Under the pieces are notes generated by a model, which saw only the letters and a program-made list of their open reading frames with translations, made no database searches and was not told where the DNA came from. Position numbers and translations under genes: made by a program. A DNA stretch of 64,000 nucleotides from Luteimonas kalidii (GTDB taxonomy: Bacteria; Pseudomonadota; Gammaproteobacteria; Xanthomonadales; Xanthomonadaceae). Below, piece by piece: positions 9,330-17,577 of the stretch; the stretch's first letter is position 1, and the number at the start of each line of letters is the position of its first letter. The stretch covers positions 342,591 to 406,590 of the forward strand of contig NZ_JARXRO010000020.1 in assembly GCF_029887935.1 (NCBI RefSeq), given 5' to 3'.

Positions 9330-10925
9330 GTGGCGGCATCCGCATATCTCGACCGGCGCGCGTTCCTGCGTGGCGCCGCCGCCATGGCGCTGTTCGCGGG
9401 GCTGGGGCCGGTCGGCAGCCTCCGGGCCGCGCCCGGCTTCCGGACCGACCCGTTCGCGCTCGGCGTGGCCTCGGGCGATCCCGCGCCCGACGGCGCCGTG
9501 CTCTGGACCCGGCTCGCGCCGGAGCCGCTGGCGCCGGCCGGTGGCATGCCGATGCATGCCGTGCCGGTGCAGTGGGAAGTCGCCGAGGACGCGCGGTTCG
9601 GCCGCATCGCCGCGCGCGGTGAGGCGATCGCGCGGCCCGAGCTCGGCCACAGCGTGCACGTGGAGGTCGCGGGACTGCAGCCGCAGCGCCCGTACTGGTA
9701 CCGGTTCCACGCGGGCGGCGCGAGCAGCCGCGTCGGACAGGTGCGCACGACGCCGCACGCGACCGCCGCCGCGGAGCGCGTGCGCATCGCGGTGGCCGGC
9801 TGCCAGCACTGGGAGGCCGGCTGCTTCACCGCCTACCGCCACCTGGCCGGCGAACCGGCGCTGGATGCCGTGTTCCACTACGGCGACTACATCTACGAAG
9901 GCGCGGGCAAACCCGGCAAGTCCATCGTCGACGCCGACGGCCGCCGCGTCGAGCGCCGGCACGTGGGCGACGAGATCTACACCCTCGACGACTACCGCCG
10001 CCGCTACGCGCAGTACAAGACCGATCCCGACCTGCAGGCCGCGCATGCCGCGGTCGCCTTCCTGCACACCTGGGACGACCACGAGATCGACAACAACTGG
10101 GCCAGCGCCCACGACCAGGACGGCGTGCCCGCGGAAATCTTCGCCCTGCGCCGGCACGCGGCCATGCAGGCCTGGTACGAGCACATGCCGGTCCGCCGCG
10201 CCCAGTTCCCGCGCGCCGACGGCCTCACGATGCATCGCCGCATCGACTACGGTCGCCTGCTGCGCGTGCACCTGATGGACACGCGGCAGTACCGCACGCA
10301 GCAGCGCTGCGATCCCTCGCTGCTGGCGAAGGGGCGCGCGTGCCGGCCTCTGGACGAGGCCGGCGACGAACAGATGCTCGGGCCGGCGCAGGAACGCTGG
10401 CTGGCGCAGGGGCTGTCGGGCGGATCGGCGTGGAACCTGCTGGCGCAGCAGGTGATGGTGATGCCGTTCCGGTATCCCGCCAGCCGCGCCGGCGGGCCGC
10501 TCAACACCGACGCGTGGAGCGGCTATCCGCAGGCGCGCCAGCGCCTGCTCGCGCTGATCGCGCAGCGCGCGCCCGGGAGCACCGTCATCGCCACCGGCGA
10601 CGTGCACAAGCACCATGCCGGCGTCGTGCCGTCCAATCCCGACGACCTGCTCGCCACGCCGGTCGCGGCCGAGTACGTCACCAGCTCGATCGCCTCGGGC
10701 GGCGATGGCGACGACCTGCCCGCGACCTGGGAGCAGGTGCCGTCCGAGAACCCGCACACCGCGCTGCTCAACAACCGGCGCGGCTACCAGGTGTTCGACA
10801 TCGACCGGCGTACATGGCGCACCGACGTGGTCGCGGTCGACCGCGTGTCGGTGGCCGGCGGTGCCAGGCGCCTCGTGGCCCGCCTGGCGACCGAGCGCGG
10901 CCGCCCCGGCGTGGAGGCGGCATGA
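9330..10925 (+). CDS. phoD: Alkaline phosphatase D family protein (PhoD-like), Tat-exported
   Basis: PhoD enzymes hydrolyse phosphate mono- and diesters outside the cytoplasm using Ca and Fe. The 531-residue product starts with GTG, preceded by AAAAGGAGA. It carries a twin-arginine signal (DRRAFLRGAAAMALF). An N-terminal fibronectin-like domain contains GVASGDPAPDGAVLWTRL, followed by the metallophosphatase core with HYGDYIYEG, TWDDHEIDNNW and ATGDVHKHH as metal-binding motifs. It lies 68 bases after the TonB receptor gene, and its stop overlaps the next start by ATGA, so the three probably form one operon. A link to phosphate starvation is likely for the family, but no Pho box was identified. 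Confidence 0.92.
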   Translation: MAASAYLDRRAFLRGAAAMALFAGLGPVGSLRAAPGFRTDPFALGVASGDPAPDGAVLWTRLAPEPLAPAGGMPMHAVPVQWEVAEDARFGRIAARGEAIARPELGHSVHVEVAGLQPQRPYWYRFHAGGASSRVGQVRTTPHATAAAERVRIAVAGCQHWEAGCFTAYRHLAGEPALDAVFHYGDYIYEGAGKPGKSIVDADGRRVERRHVGDEIYTLDDYRRRYAQYKTDPDLQAAHAAVAFLHTWDDHEIDNNWASAHDQDGVPAEIFALRRHAAMQAWYEHMPVRRAQFPRADGLTMHRRIDYGRLLRVHLMDTRQYRTQQRCDPSLLAKGRACRPLDEAGDEQMLGPAQERWLAQGLSGGSAWNLLAQQVMVMPFRYPASRAGGPLNTDAWSGYPQARQRLLALIAQRAPGSTVIATGDVHKHHAGVVPSNPDDLLATPVAAEYVTSSIASGGDGDDLPATWEQVPSENPHTALLNNRRGYQVFDIDRRTWRTDVVAVDRVSVAGGARRLVARLATERGRPGVEAA

Positions 10926-12250
10926 GCGCGCCGGCAACGCGCCTCCCCATCGCGCGCGTGGCACTGCTGGCATTGCTGCTGGCGGCAGGTGGTGCGCTTG
11001 CGACGCAGGCCGCGGCAGGCGACGCGCCGCGGGCGCAACAACCGCACGACAGCGGCCCCGACCGCGCCACCGTCGGCGCGCCGCTGCCCGCCTGGTCGCC
11101 GGGGGAACTCGACATCCACCACATCAGCACCGGCCGCGGCGATGCCTTGCTGTTCGTGTTCCCCGACGGCACCAGCCTGCTGAAGGACGCCAGCGGCAAG
11201 ACGGTGGAAGCGGCGCCGTTCTCGCTCCCGACCCGGCCCAACGCCTCGCGTCCGCCCGGCGAGTGGGTGGCGCGCTACGTGCAGCGCAGGCTGCCGGCCG
11301 GCTCGAAGGGGCTCGACTACGCGCTGATCTCGCATTTCCACGGCGACCACATGGGCGCGATCGTCGCGGATTCGCCGACGACCGCGCTGGGCGGCGACTA
11401 TCGCCTGAGCGGCATCACCGAGGTGGCCGAGCACGTGCCGATCGCGACCCTGCTCGACCGCGGCTGGCCGGACTACGCGTTCCCCGTGCCGATTCGCAAC
11501 GCGACCGTGGCCAACTACCGCGCCTTCGTCGAGTGGCAGGTGCGCCATCGCGGCCTGCGCGTCGAGCGGTTCACGCCGGGGCGGGGCGACCAGGTCCGGC
11601 TGCTGCGCGATCCGGCGGCCTATCCGTCGTTCGAGGTCCGCAACCTGTACGCCAACGGCGTGGTGTGGACGGGCCAGGGCCAGCGCACGCGCGCGCTGTT
11701 TCCGCCGGACGCGCTGCGCTCGTCCGGCACCAAGCCGACCGAGAACAAGCTCAGCACGGCGCTGCGCATCCGCTACGGCGCATTCGACTATTTCTCCGGC
11801 GGCGACCTGTCGTCGATCGACGAGGAAACCGCGTTCCAGCCGCCGGCGTGGCTCGATGTCGAACCGGTGGTCGCGCGCGCCAGCGGACCGGTGGACGTGA
11901 TGAAGGCCAATCACCACGGCAGCTGGGACGCCAACGGCGTGCCGGCGCTCGCTGCGCTGCAGCCGCGCGTGATCGTGGTGACCGCGCGCGCGGACGGACA
12001 TCCGGCGGTCAATACCTGGCGGCGCATGACCTCGGAGCGGGTCTGGCCGGGCGCGCGCGAGATCTTCATCACCGGCGTGTCGCCGGCCACGGCCGCGACC
12101 ACCTACGGCGTCGAGCGGGCCGCCGGCAGCCAGGGGCATGTGGTGGTCCGGGTGGAGCCGGGCGGCGCGACGTACCGGGTCTACGTGCTCGACGACGGCG
12201 ACGAGCGGATGCGGGTGAAGCGCGTGTCCGGCCCCTTCCGGTCGCGCTGA
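10922..12250 (+). CDS. Exported metallo-beta-lactamase-fold hydrolase (ComEC-type MBL domain)
   Basis: The start overlaps the phoD stop (ATGA), a sign of translational coupling. The 442-residue product has an N-terminal signal peptide (residues 1-32). Its MBL-fold domain opens with DIHHISTGRGDALLFVFPDG and carries the zinc motif HFHGDHMG (about 136-143). Further ligands are likely in FSGGDLSSID and KANHHGSWD. This pattern resembles the MBL domain of ComEC/Rec2 and secreted relatives, several of which act on phosphodiesters or nucleic acids. With PhoD and the TonB receptor it could help degrade a phosphodiester substrate at the cell surface; the substrate is unknown. Confidence 0.85.
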   Translation: MSAPATRLPIARVALLALLLAAGGALATQAAAGDAPRAQQPHDSGPDRATVGAPLPAWSPGELDIHHISTGRGDALLFVFPDGTSLLKDASGKTVEAAPFSLPTRPNASRPPGEWVARYVQRRLPAGSKGLDYALISHFHGDHMGAIVADSPTTALGGDYRLSGITEVAEHVPIATLLDRGWPDYAFPVPIRNATVANYRAFVEWQVRHRGLRVERFTPGRGDQVRLLRDPAAYPSFEVRNLYANGVVWTGQGQRTRALFPPDALRSSGTKPTENKLSTALRIRYGAFDYFSGGDLSSIDEETAFQPPAWLDVEPVVARASGPVDVMKANHHGSWDANGVPALAALQPRVIVVTARADGHPAVNTWRRMTSERVWPGAREIFITGVSPATAATTYGVERAAGSQGHVVVRVEPGGATYRVYVLDDGDERMRVKRVSGPFRSR

Positions 12251-12345
12251 GCGACGCGGCGCCGCGCATGCCGGCGTCGATCGGGCCCTGTCGGCAAGGG
12301 CTTCGTTATGCTGCCGTCCCGTCCTCGACTTCGCCGGACCACCAC

Positions 12346-12597
12346 ATGCGCGACGCAATGACCATCGCGGTGAGCGAGCTCTACCAGGGCATCCGCCACG
12401 ACCACTGGCACGGCAAGACCTTCCGCCAGTTCTGGGACTGGTTCAATGCGCGCTGCATCGACCTGGTGGCCGCGGCGGAAGCGGGCGAGCTGGCCGAGCT
12501 CGAAGTCGAGTTGCTGGCCGTGCGCGCGTCCGTCGAGGACGCCGGCTACATGGTGTCCAGCGATCGCCTGGGCGAGGTGATCGAACCACCGATGTGA
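12346..12597 (+). CDS. Small conserved-type hypothetical protein
   Basis: This 83-residue product is acidic and predicted mainly helical, with an aromatic patch (HDHWHGKTFRQFWDWFNARC) and an acidic helix after it. Codon use is typical for the genome. It starts 95 bases after the MBL gene. An ATG at 12358 is an alternative start. I do not recognise the family. Confidence 0.6.
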   Translation: MRDAMTIAVSELYQGIRHDHWHGKTFRQFWDWFNARCIDLVAAAEAGELAELEVELLAVRASVEDAGYMVSSDRLGEVIEPPM

Positions 12598-12649
12598 GCG
12601 CGTCGCGCTCGCGGCGCCGTCGAGGTGATGCGGCGACGCAACTACACGG

Positions 12650-13324
12650 CTACGGCCGCAGCGCCACCCAGCCGCGGAACGTGAAGCCGGCATAGAACAG
12701 CTCGATGCGGTCGAACCCCGCCTGCGCGAGCAGGCGGACCTCGTCGTCCGGGGCGATGACCGGCAGCCGTTCGCGGATCGCCGCGATCGACGCCTCGTCG
12801 CCCGGCTCCACGCGTCCGGTGGGCGAGGCGAACGCCGCATAGCGCCGCAGCCAGCGCGTCGCCTCCGGTTCGCCGGAATCGAAGCTGTGGTGCGCGACCA
12901 CCAGGGGCGCACCCGGCCTCAGCCGCCGCCACAGGGCGCGCAGCGTGCTCAGGCGCTGCTCCGGCGACAGGAAGTGCAGGGTGAGCAGGCAGGTGGCGCC
13001 GTCGAACGGTCCCGCCGGCGCAGCGTCGATGGTGCCTTCGACGAGCGTGGCGCGCGGCGACAGCGCGCCCATCGTCCGTTCCGCCAGCCGCAGCATCGGC
13101 GCGGAAGGGTCCACTCCCAGCAGCCGCCAGCTCGGGCGCGCCGTCGCGAACGCCTTCAGCTCCAGGCCGCCGCCCGCACCGAGCACCAGCACGTGCCCGT
13201 CGTCCGGCACGGCCTCGGCCAGCAGCAGTTCCGTCATCCGGTGCAGCGCGGCCAGGCCGGGCACCCTGGCCACCGGGCCTTCCAGGTAGCGGGCGACTGC
13301 ATCGGGATCCTCGAACGTGGACAT
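12650..13324 (-). CDS. Class I SAM-dependent methyltransferase
   Basis: The 224-residue protein has the Rossmann methyltransferase motifs: VLVLGAGGGLELKAFA (motif I, SAM-binding), LLGVDPSAPML (acidic end of strand 2), GTIDAAPAGPFDGATCLL and LRPGAPLVVAHHS. It transfers a methyl group from SAM to an unknown small substrate. It lies divergently from an Rrf2-type regulator gene, with only 49 bases between their starts and a TGTAAC-N7-GTTACA palindrome there, so it is probably under that regulator. The start at MSTFED is chosen because the family fold begins there; the frame is open 13 codons further, across the palindrome. Confidence 0.82.
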   Translation of the reverse strand: MSTFEDPDAVARYLEGPVARVPGLAALHRMTELLLAEAVPDDGHVLVLGAGGGLELKAFATARPSWRLLGVDPSAPMLRLAERTMGALSPRATLVEGTIDAAPAGPFDGATCLLTLHFLSPEQRLSTLRALWRRLRPGAPLVVAHHSFDSGEPEATRWLRRYAAFASPTGRVEPGDEASIAAIRERLPVIAPDDEVRLLAQAGFDRIELFYAGFTFRGWVALRP

Positions 13325-13355
13325 GGCGGCACCGGGCTTGACGAGAGCCCCTATT

Positions 13356-13374
13356 TGTAACATCGTTAGTTACA
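13356..13374. promoter_or_regulatory. Palindromic operator TGTAAC-N7-GTTACA
   Basis: A perfect 6-bp inverted repeat with 7-base spacer lies between the divergent methyltransferase and Rrf2-type genes. Its last base is the A of the Rrf2 ATG. Rrf2 proteins bind such dyads as dimers, so autorepression and control of the neighbour are the obvious reading. This is inference from position and symmetry. Confidence 0.6.
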
Positions 13375-13829
13375 TGAAGCGAGACAGCCGACTCTCCGCC
13401 GTGCTCCACGCGCTGCTGCACATGGCCGAGCACCGTGGCCCGATGACGTCCGAAGCGCTCGGACGCTGCCTGGGCACGCACCCGGTCGTGGTCCGTCGCA
13501 CCATGGGCCTGCTGCGCGAGGCCGGCCTCGTCAGTGCCGGGCGCGGACCCGCAGGCGGCTGGGCGATCGCCGTCGACCTGGCCACCGTCACCCTGCGCGA
13601 CCTGCATCAGGCGCTGGGCGAACCGGCGCTGTTCGCCGTCGGCCACCGCAGCGAACATCCGGACTGCCTGGTCGAGCAGGTGGTGAATGCCGCACTCGAC
13701 GATGCGTTCGACCAGGCCGAAGCGCTGCTGATGGAGCGCTTCGCCTCGGTCTCGCTGGCGCAGCTGGCGGCGGAGTTCGCGCACCGGCACCAGGCGCATC
13801 GCGCGCGCAGGCGCAGGAGCGCCGCATGA
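13374..13829 (+). CDS. Rrf2 family transcriptional regulator
   Basis: The 151-residue protein has an N-terminal winged helix (about 5-75: RLSAVLHALLHMAEH, MTSEALGRCLGTHPVVVRRTMGLLREAGLV, GPAGGWAIA). This is the Rrf2 arrangement, including the recognition helix and the GPxGG wing. A single Cys in HRSEHPDCLVEQV lies in the dimer/sensor helix. No three-cysteine Fe-S motif as in IscR or NsrR is present, so it probably senses thiol or electrophile stress. The operator-like palindrome abuts its start codon. Its stop overlaps the flavoprotein start (ATGA), placing both in one operon. Confidence 0.88.
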   Translation: MKRDSRLSAVLHALLHMAEHRGPMTSEALGRCLGTHPVVVRRTMGLLREAGLVSAGRGPAGGWAIAVDLATVTLRDLHQALGEPALFAVGHRSEHPDCLVEQVVNAALDDAFDQAEALLMERFASVSLAQLAAEFAHRHQAHRARRRRSAA

Positions 13830-14719
13830 TCCACGATGCGATCGTGGTCGGCGGCAGCTATGCCGGCATGGCCGCCGCGCTCCAGCTGCTGCGCGCACGG
13901 CGCCGGGTGCTGGTGATCGATGCGGGCCAGCGGCGCAATCGCGCCGCGGTCACCTCGCACGGGTTCCTCGGCCACGACGGCAGCGATCCCGCGGAGATCG
14001 CCCGCACCGCACGCGCGCAACTCGCGCGCTACCCCACCCTGAGGTGGGCGGACGACACCGCGGTCTCGGCCTCGGGCGAACGCGACGCGTTCACCGTGGT
14101 CGCCCGCAGCGGCGGTGCCCACCGGGGCCGTCGCCTGCTGCTCGCGATCGGCGTCTCCGACACACTGCCCGCGCTGCCGGGCCTGGCCGAACGCTGGGGC
14201 CGGAGCGTGTTCCATTGCCCCTACTGCCACGGCTACGAGCTCGACCGCGGCGCGATCGGCGTGCTCGCCGCCGGGCCGATGTCGCTGCACCAGGCGATGC
14301 TGCTGCCGGACTGGGGGTCGGTGACGCTGCTGGCCAACGGCCTGCTGGAGCCCGATGCCGCCACGCGCGAGGCGCTGGCACAGCGGGGCGTCGCGATCGA
14401 GGCCACCCCCGTCGCCCGGATCGAGGGCCAGGCCGATGTCGTGCTGGCCGACGGGCGCGTGCTGCCCTTCGCCGGTCTGTTCGTCGCCTCGCGCAATGCG
14501 CCCGCGGGCGTCCTCGCGCAGCGCCTGGGTTGCGAACTGGTGGACACGCCCATGGGATCCCAGATCCGCACCGACGAGGCGAAACGGACCACCGTGCCCG
14601 GCGTCTACGCCTGCGGCGACGCCGCGCGCGCGCCGCATTCGGTCTCGCTGGCCGTGGGCGACGGCGCCTGGGCGGGGGCGCAGGTGCACCAGTCCCTGGT
14701 CTTCCCGGCCGGGGGGTGA
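13826..14719 (+). CDS. NAD(P)/FAD-dependent oxidoreductase, thioredoxin reductase-like
   Basis: The 297-residue flavoprotein has an FAD-binding [10 protein letters not shown] near the N-terminus (8-18). A redox-active CPYC motif (131-134, in [11 protein letters not shown]) lies where thioredoxin reductases have CATC. The C-terminal FAD motif is [12 protein letters not shown]. It probably transfers electrons from NAD(P)H to a disulfide or a low-molecular-weight thiol target; the exact partner is unknown. It is coupled by ATGA overlap to the Rrf2 regulator, which suggests a stress-induced redox unit together with the divergent methyltransferase. Confidence 0.88.
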   Translation: MIHDAIVVGGSYAGMAAALQLLRARRRVLVIDAGQRRNRAAVTSHGFLGHDGSDPAEIARTARAQLARYPTLRWADDTAVSASGERDAFTVVARSGGAHRGRRLLLAIGVSDTLPALPGLAERWGRSVFHCPYCHGYELDRGAIGVLAAGPMSLHQAMLLPDWGSVTLLANGLLEPDAATREALAQRGVAIEATPVARIEGQADVVLADGRVLPFAGLFVASRNAPAGVLAQRLGCELVDTPMGSQIRTDEAKRTTVPGVYACGDAARAPHSVSLAVGDGAWAGAQVHQSLVFPAGG

Positions 14720-14975
14720 ACCGCCCCGGGGTCCTGCCGGACCACCCCGTTCACGTCCGTTTCCCCGCTGGGGCCCGAAGTGCTGTATGGTGCGCCCACT
14801 GTTCAAAGCGGGATCACGGTACATCGTGGCCCGATGCGGTAGATCACAGGTGCCATGGTCGAAGACGGCCGCTCCAGACGATCCGCTACATCGCTCGCGT
14901 TACCCCTTGCTCGATACAGTCCCGGCACCGCGCATCGCGGGCCGTGTGTCCCCAACTGATCCAAGGAGTAACACC

Positions 14976-15185
14976 ATGTCTGAACGTCAGACCGGCACCG
15001 TCAAGTGGTTCAACGACGCCAAGGGCTTCGGCTTCATCACCCCGCAGAGCGGTCCCGACCTGTTCGTGCACTTCCGTTCCATCCAGGGCAGCGGCTTCAA
15101 GTCGCTCCAGGAAGGACAGGCCGTGTCGTTCAAGGTCGCGCAGGGCCAGAAGGGCCTGCAGGCCGAGGAAGTGCAGGCCGAGTAA
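14976..15185 (+). CDS. cspA: Cold shock protein, CspA family
   Basis: The 69-residue protein is a single OB-fold cold-shock domain with both RNA-binding motifs: GFGFITP (RNP1) and LFVHF (RNP2), preceded by [12 protein letters not shown]. It binds single-stranded RNA and DNA and acts as an RNA chaperone. AAGGAG at 14963-14968 sets the start. The 256 bases upstream contain no gene and would hold the long 5' leader usual for csp genes. A strong terminator follows. Confidence 0.97.
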   Translation: MSERQTGTVKWFNDAKGFGFITPQSGPDLFVHFRSIQGSGFKSLQEGQAVSFKVAQGQKGLQAEEVQAE

Positions 15186-15220
15186 GCCTGCCGCGACGTC
15201 CGCGTCGCACCTGCTACGAC

Positions 15221-15253
15221 AAAAACCCCGGGCGGCGACGCCCGGGGTTTTTT
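15221..15253 (+). terminator. Intrinsic terminator after the cold shock gene
   Basis: AACCCCGGGCG, a GCGA-type loop and CGCCCGGGGTT form a GC-rich hairpin with flanking A and T runs (TTTTTT on the plus strand), 36 bases after the csp stop. The A-run on the other side could let it act in both directions, but the minus-strand gene downstream reads away from it. Confidence 0.9.
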
Positions 15254-15334
15254 CATGGATGTCCGTCCGGACTCGCGGTATCCGGATGCGTCGCGCGCAT
15301 GCGCAGACATCAGTCGCGATGAGAGGCGGAACAG

Positions 15335-16261
15335 CTACAGATGCCGGTCGAGGAACGCCAGCATCGCCTTCGCGATCTCGTCGCCGTGGGTCTCGAGCGC
15401 GAGATGGCCGGTATCCAGGAAGCGCACCTGGGCATCGGGGTTGTCGCGTTTGAACGCCTCGGCGCCGGCCGGCAGGAAGAACGGATCGCGGCGGCCCCAG
15501 ATCGCCAGCGTCGGCGGACGGTGCGCGCGGAAGTACGCGTGCAGTTGCGCGTACTGCCTCACATTGCTGCCGTAGTCGGCGAGCAGTTCCACCTGCGGCT
15601 CCACGCCGATGCGTTCGATCGCGGCGGCCGCCAGCTGCCAGGGCTCCGGCGCGATCAGCGACGGGTCCGGTGCGCCCTCGGTGTACTGCCAGCGGATCAT
15701 GTCGGGCGTGTTGAAGCGGCGCAGCGCGGCGAGGTTCTCCGCGGTCGGCGCGTCCCAGGCCTTGCGCATGTCGGCCCAGCCCTCGCTCAGTCCCTCCTCG
15801 TAGGCGTTGCCGTTCTGGCTCACGATCGCCGTGATCCGCTCCGGGTGCCGCACCGCCAGGCGCCAGCCCACGGGCGCGCCATAGTCGAACACGTACAGCG
15901 CGTAGCGCTCCACACCCTTGGCCGCGGTGAACGCATCCACCACCTCGGTCAGCTGGTCGAAGGTGTACCGGAACTCCGTGCCCGGCCGCACGTTGGTCTG
16001 GCCGAAGCCCGGCAGGTCCGGCGCGACCACGTGGTAGCGCTGCGCCAGCTGCGGGATCAGGTCGCGGAACATGTACGACGAGGCCGCGAAGCCGTGCAGC
16101 AGCAGCACGGTCGGCGTCTGCGGCGAGCCGGCTTCGCGGTAGAACACGTCCACGCCCTGGACCTCGAGCGTGCGGTGGTGGACCGGTACCGGCCGGTCCG
16201 CGGCGTGTGCGGTGGTCGCGACGCCGAGCAGGAGGGGGAGGAGGGCGGCAATGGGTTTCAT
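15335..16261 (-). CDS. Exported alpha/beta-fold hydrolase (haloalkane dehalogenase/epoxide hydrolase type)
   Basis: The 308-residue product has a signal peptide (MKPIAALLPLLLGVATTAHAA). Its alpha/beta-hydrolase core has the oxyanion motif HGFAASSYMF, PDLPGFGQT, and VFDYGAPVGWRLA, where Asp is the nucleophile as in haloalkane dehalogenases and epoxide hydrolases. The acid and base are expected in WGRRDPFFL and GHLALE. The start follows GGAGA. It is divergent from the CGNR regulator gene with symmetric half-sites between them. A close paralogue lies at 44085-45059, also exported and with the same DYGAPVG motif. Substrate unknown. Confidence 0.88.
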   Translation of the reverse strand: MKPIAALLPLLLGVATTAHAADRPVPVHHRTLEVQGVDVFYREAGSPQTPTVLLLHGFAASSYMFRDLIPQLAQRYHVVAPDLPGFGQTNVRPGTEFRYTFDQLTEVVDAFTAAKGVERYALYVFDYGAPVGWRLAVRHPERITAIVSQNGNAYEEGLSEGWADMRKAWDAPTAENLAALRRFNTPDMIRWQYTEGAPDPSLIAPEPWQLAAAAIERIGVEPQVELLADYGSNVRQYAQLHAYFRAHRPPTLAIWGRRDPFFLPAGAEAFKRDNPDAQVRFLDTGHLALETHGDEIAKAMLAFLDRHL

Positions 16262-16294
16262 GGGATCTCCAGGCGGGGAAGTGTTTCGGCCCGA

Positions 16295-16385
16295 ATAACC
16301 GTATAAAACAGAAATGGAGGTTACTCGACGGTGGCGAAGGATGGCCCGGATGTAGTAACCTGTCAACACCTGATTTGAAGGTTAC
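16295..16385. promoter_or_regulatory. Paired TAACC/GGTTA half-sites in a divergent promoter
   Basis: Four half-sites lie between the hydrolase and CGNR genes: ATAACC 16295-16300, GGTTAC 16319-16324, GTAACC 16355-16360 and GGTTAC 16380-16385. They form two inverted pairs with 18 and 19 bases between halves, and the last ends two bases before the CGNR start. A dimeric regulator, plausibly the CGNR protein, is the natural candidate; this is inference. Confidence 0.45.
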
Positions 16386-16387
16386 GC

Positions 16388-16990
16388 ATGCCGACCCCTG
16401 TCCAGCCCCCACCGCAAGCCGACCCGCCGCTCGTGGGTGACCACTTGGCGATGGACCTGCTCAACACCCAGGCCCGGGTGGACGGCGCCGACGCCGACGC
16501 GTGGACGTCCGGCGCCGACGTGCTGCACTGGCTGGCGCGCCAGGGCATCGTTCCGGCCGCGGGTGGCGGAAGCGTGGACGAAGCGGAACTGCTCGCGCGC
16601 GCCGTCGACCTGCGCGCGCAGGCACGCCGGCTGATCGTCGCGCGCACGCAGGGCCGGGCCGACGATCCCGCCGGCCTCAATGCGCACCTGCATGCCTGTC
16701 CCGCCACGCCGAGCCTGGAGCGCGACGGGGCGGGCGGTTTCGTCCTGGTCCGGCTGGCGCGCGGCGATGCGGTCGCACGCCTGCTGCTGCCGGTGGCCGA
16801 GGCGGTGGCCGGACTGCTGGCGGAGGCGGATTTCAGCCTGGTGCGCCAGTGCGAGCATCCCGACTGCGTGCTGTGGTTCTTCGATCGCACCAAGTCGCAC
16901 CGGCGCCGCTGGTGCAGCATGGCGGTGTGCGGCAACCGCCACAAGGCGGCGCGGTTCCGCGCCAGCCGGCGGGACGGCGCGGCGGGCTGA
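16388..16990 (+). CDS. CGNR zinc-finger transcriptional regulator (ABATE domain)
   Basis: The 200-residue protein has an N-terminal ABATE-type domain (about 15-140; GDHLAMDLLNTQ near the start). It ends with the CGNR zinc finger (about 154-190): CEHPDCVLWFFDRTKSHRRRWCSMAVCGNRHKA, giving four Cys ligands and the name-giving CGNR. These proteins are predicted DNA-binding regulators of stress or catabolic genes. It is divergent from the exported hydrolase, with paired symmetric half-sites in between, so it probably controls that gene and itself. Confidence 0.9.
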   Translation: MPTPVQPPPQADPPLVGDHLAMDLLNTQARVDGADADAWTSGADVLHWLARQGIVPAAGGGSVDEAELLARAVDLRAQARRLIVARTQGRADDPAGLNAHLHACPATPSLERDGAGGFVLVRLARGDAVARLLLPVAEAVAGLLAEADFSLVRQCEHPDCVLWFFDRTKSHRRRWCSMAVCGNRHKAARFRASRRDGAAG

Positions 16991-17054
16991 TCCGCGTGCG
17001 GGACGCGGTCGCGCCGGAACCCGGGCTCCGGCGCGACGAGCGGCGAGGACAGCC

Positions 17055-17498
17055 TCAGGGCAGCGGCGTGCGCATCCCGACCGCCAGCCGGTTCCAGCCG
17101 TTGATTTCCACTACCAGGAAGGTCAGCTCGGCGATGCCGGTCGGATCGAAGTGCTCCAGCAGCGGCGCGTAGTCGGCGTCGGCGGCATTGGTCGCCTCGA
17201 TCCGGGTCAGCGATTCGGCCCAGCCCAGCGCGGCGCGCTCGCGCGCGTCGAACAGCCGGCTTTCGCGCCATCCGGCGAGGGTGTCGAGCTTGCGCTGGTC
17301 CTCGCCGGCCTCGCGCAGTTCGCGTGCGTGCATGTCCAGGCAGTAGGCGCAGCCGTTGATCTGCGACACGCGCAGCTTCACCAGTCCGGACAGGCGCGGG
17401 TCGAGGCTGCCGCCGTGCAGGGATTCGGCCAGGGCGAGCATCGCCTTGAATGCCTTGGGGGCGAGTCGGGGATAGGGAACGCGAGGGTGCTGGGACAT
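17055..17498 (-). CDS. Carboxymuconolactone decarboxylase family protein (AhpD-like)
   Basis: The 147-residue all-helical protein has the AhpD-type redox motif INGCAYCLDMHARELREAG, with Cys50, Cys53 and His57. Such proteins reduce peroxides or act as alkylhydroperoxidase partners. An ECF-type promoter (GTCACG-N16-CGTCCT) lies 43 bases ahead of the start, and a GGAGAG ribosome-binding site precedes the ATG. The sigma-factor gene lies directly upstream. CMD proteins are the classic partners of ECF41 sigma factors. Confidence 0.93.
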   Translation of the reverse strand: MSQHPRVPYPRLAPKAFKAMLALAESLHGGSLDPRLSGLVKLRVSQINGCAYCLDMHARELREAGEDQRKLDTLAGWRESRLFDARERAALGWAESLTRIEATNAADADYAPLLEHFDPTGIAELTFLVVEINGWNRLAVGMRTPLP

Positions 17499-17541
17499 CG
17501 AACTCTCCGGTCGTGGCGGCCACCGTGGCCGCTTCTCCGGG

Positions 17542-17569
17542 AGGACGGACGCGCGTGTGCGTGCGTGAC
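17542..17569 (-). promoter_or_regulatory. ECF41-type promoter of the carboxymuconolactone decarboxylase gene
   Basis: On the minus strand GTCACG (17564-17569) and CGTCCT (17542-17547) are separated by exactly 16 bases. This matches the ECF41 consensus TGTCACA-N16-CGTC. The same motif with identical spacing precedes the sigma gene. Transcription would begin about 35 bases before the ATG at 17498. Confidence 0.8.
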
Positions 17570-17577
17570 ACCCGCGC

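Noticed and set aside
6106-9345. Very long open frame (over 1000 codons) on the minus strand across the TonB receptor gene
   Set aside because: It is the mirror of the receptor gene in GC-rich DNA. The plus-strand protein has signal peptide, plug and barrel signatures; the minus one has none.
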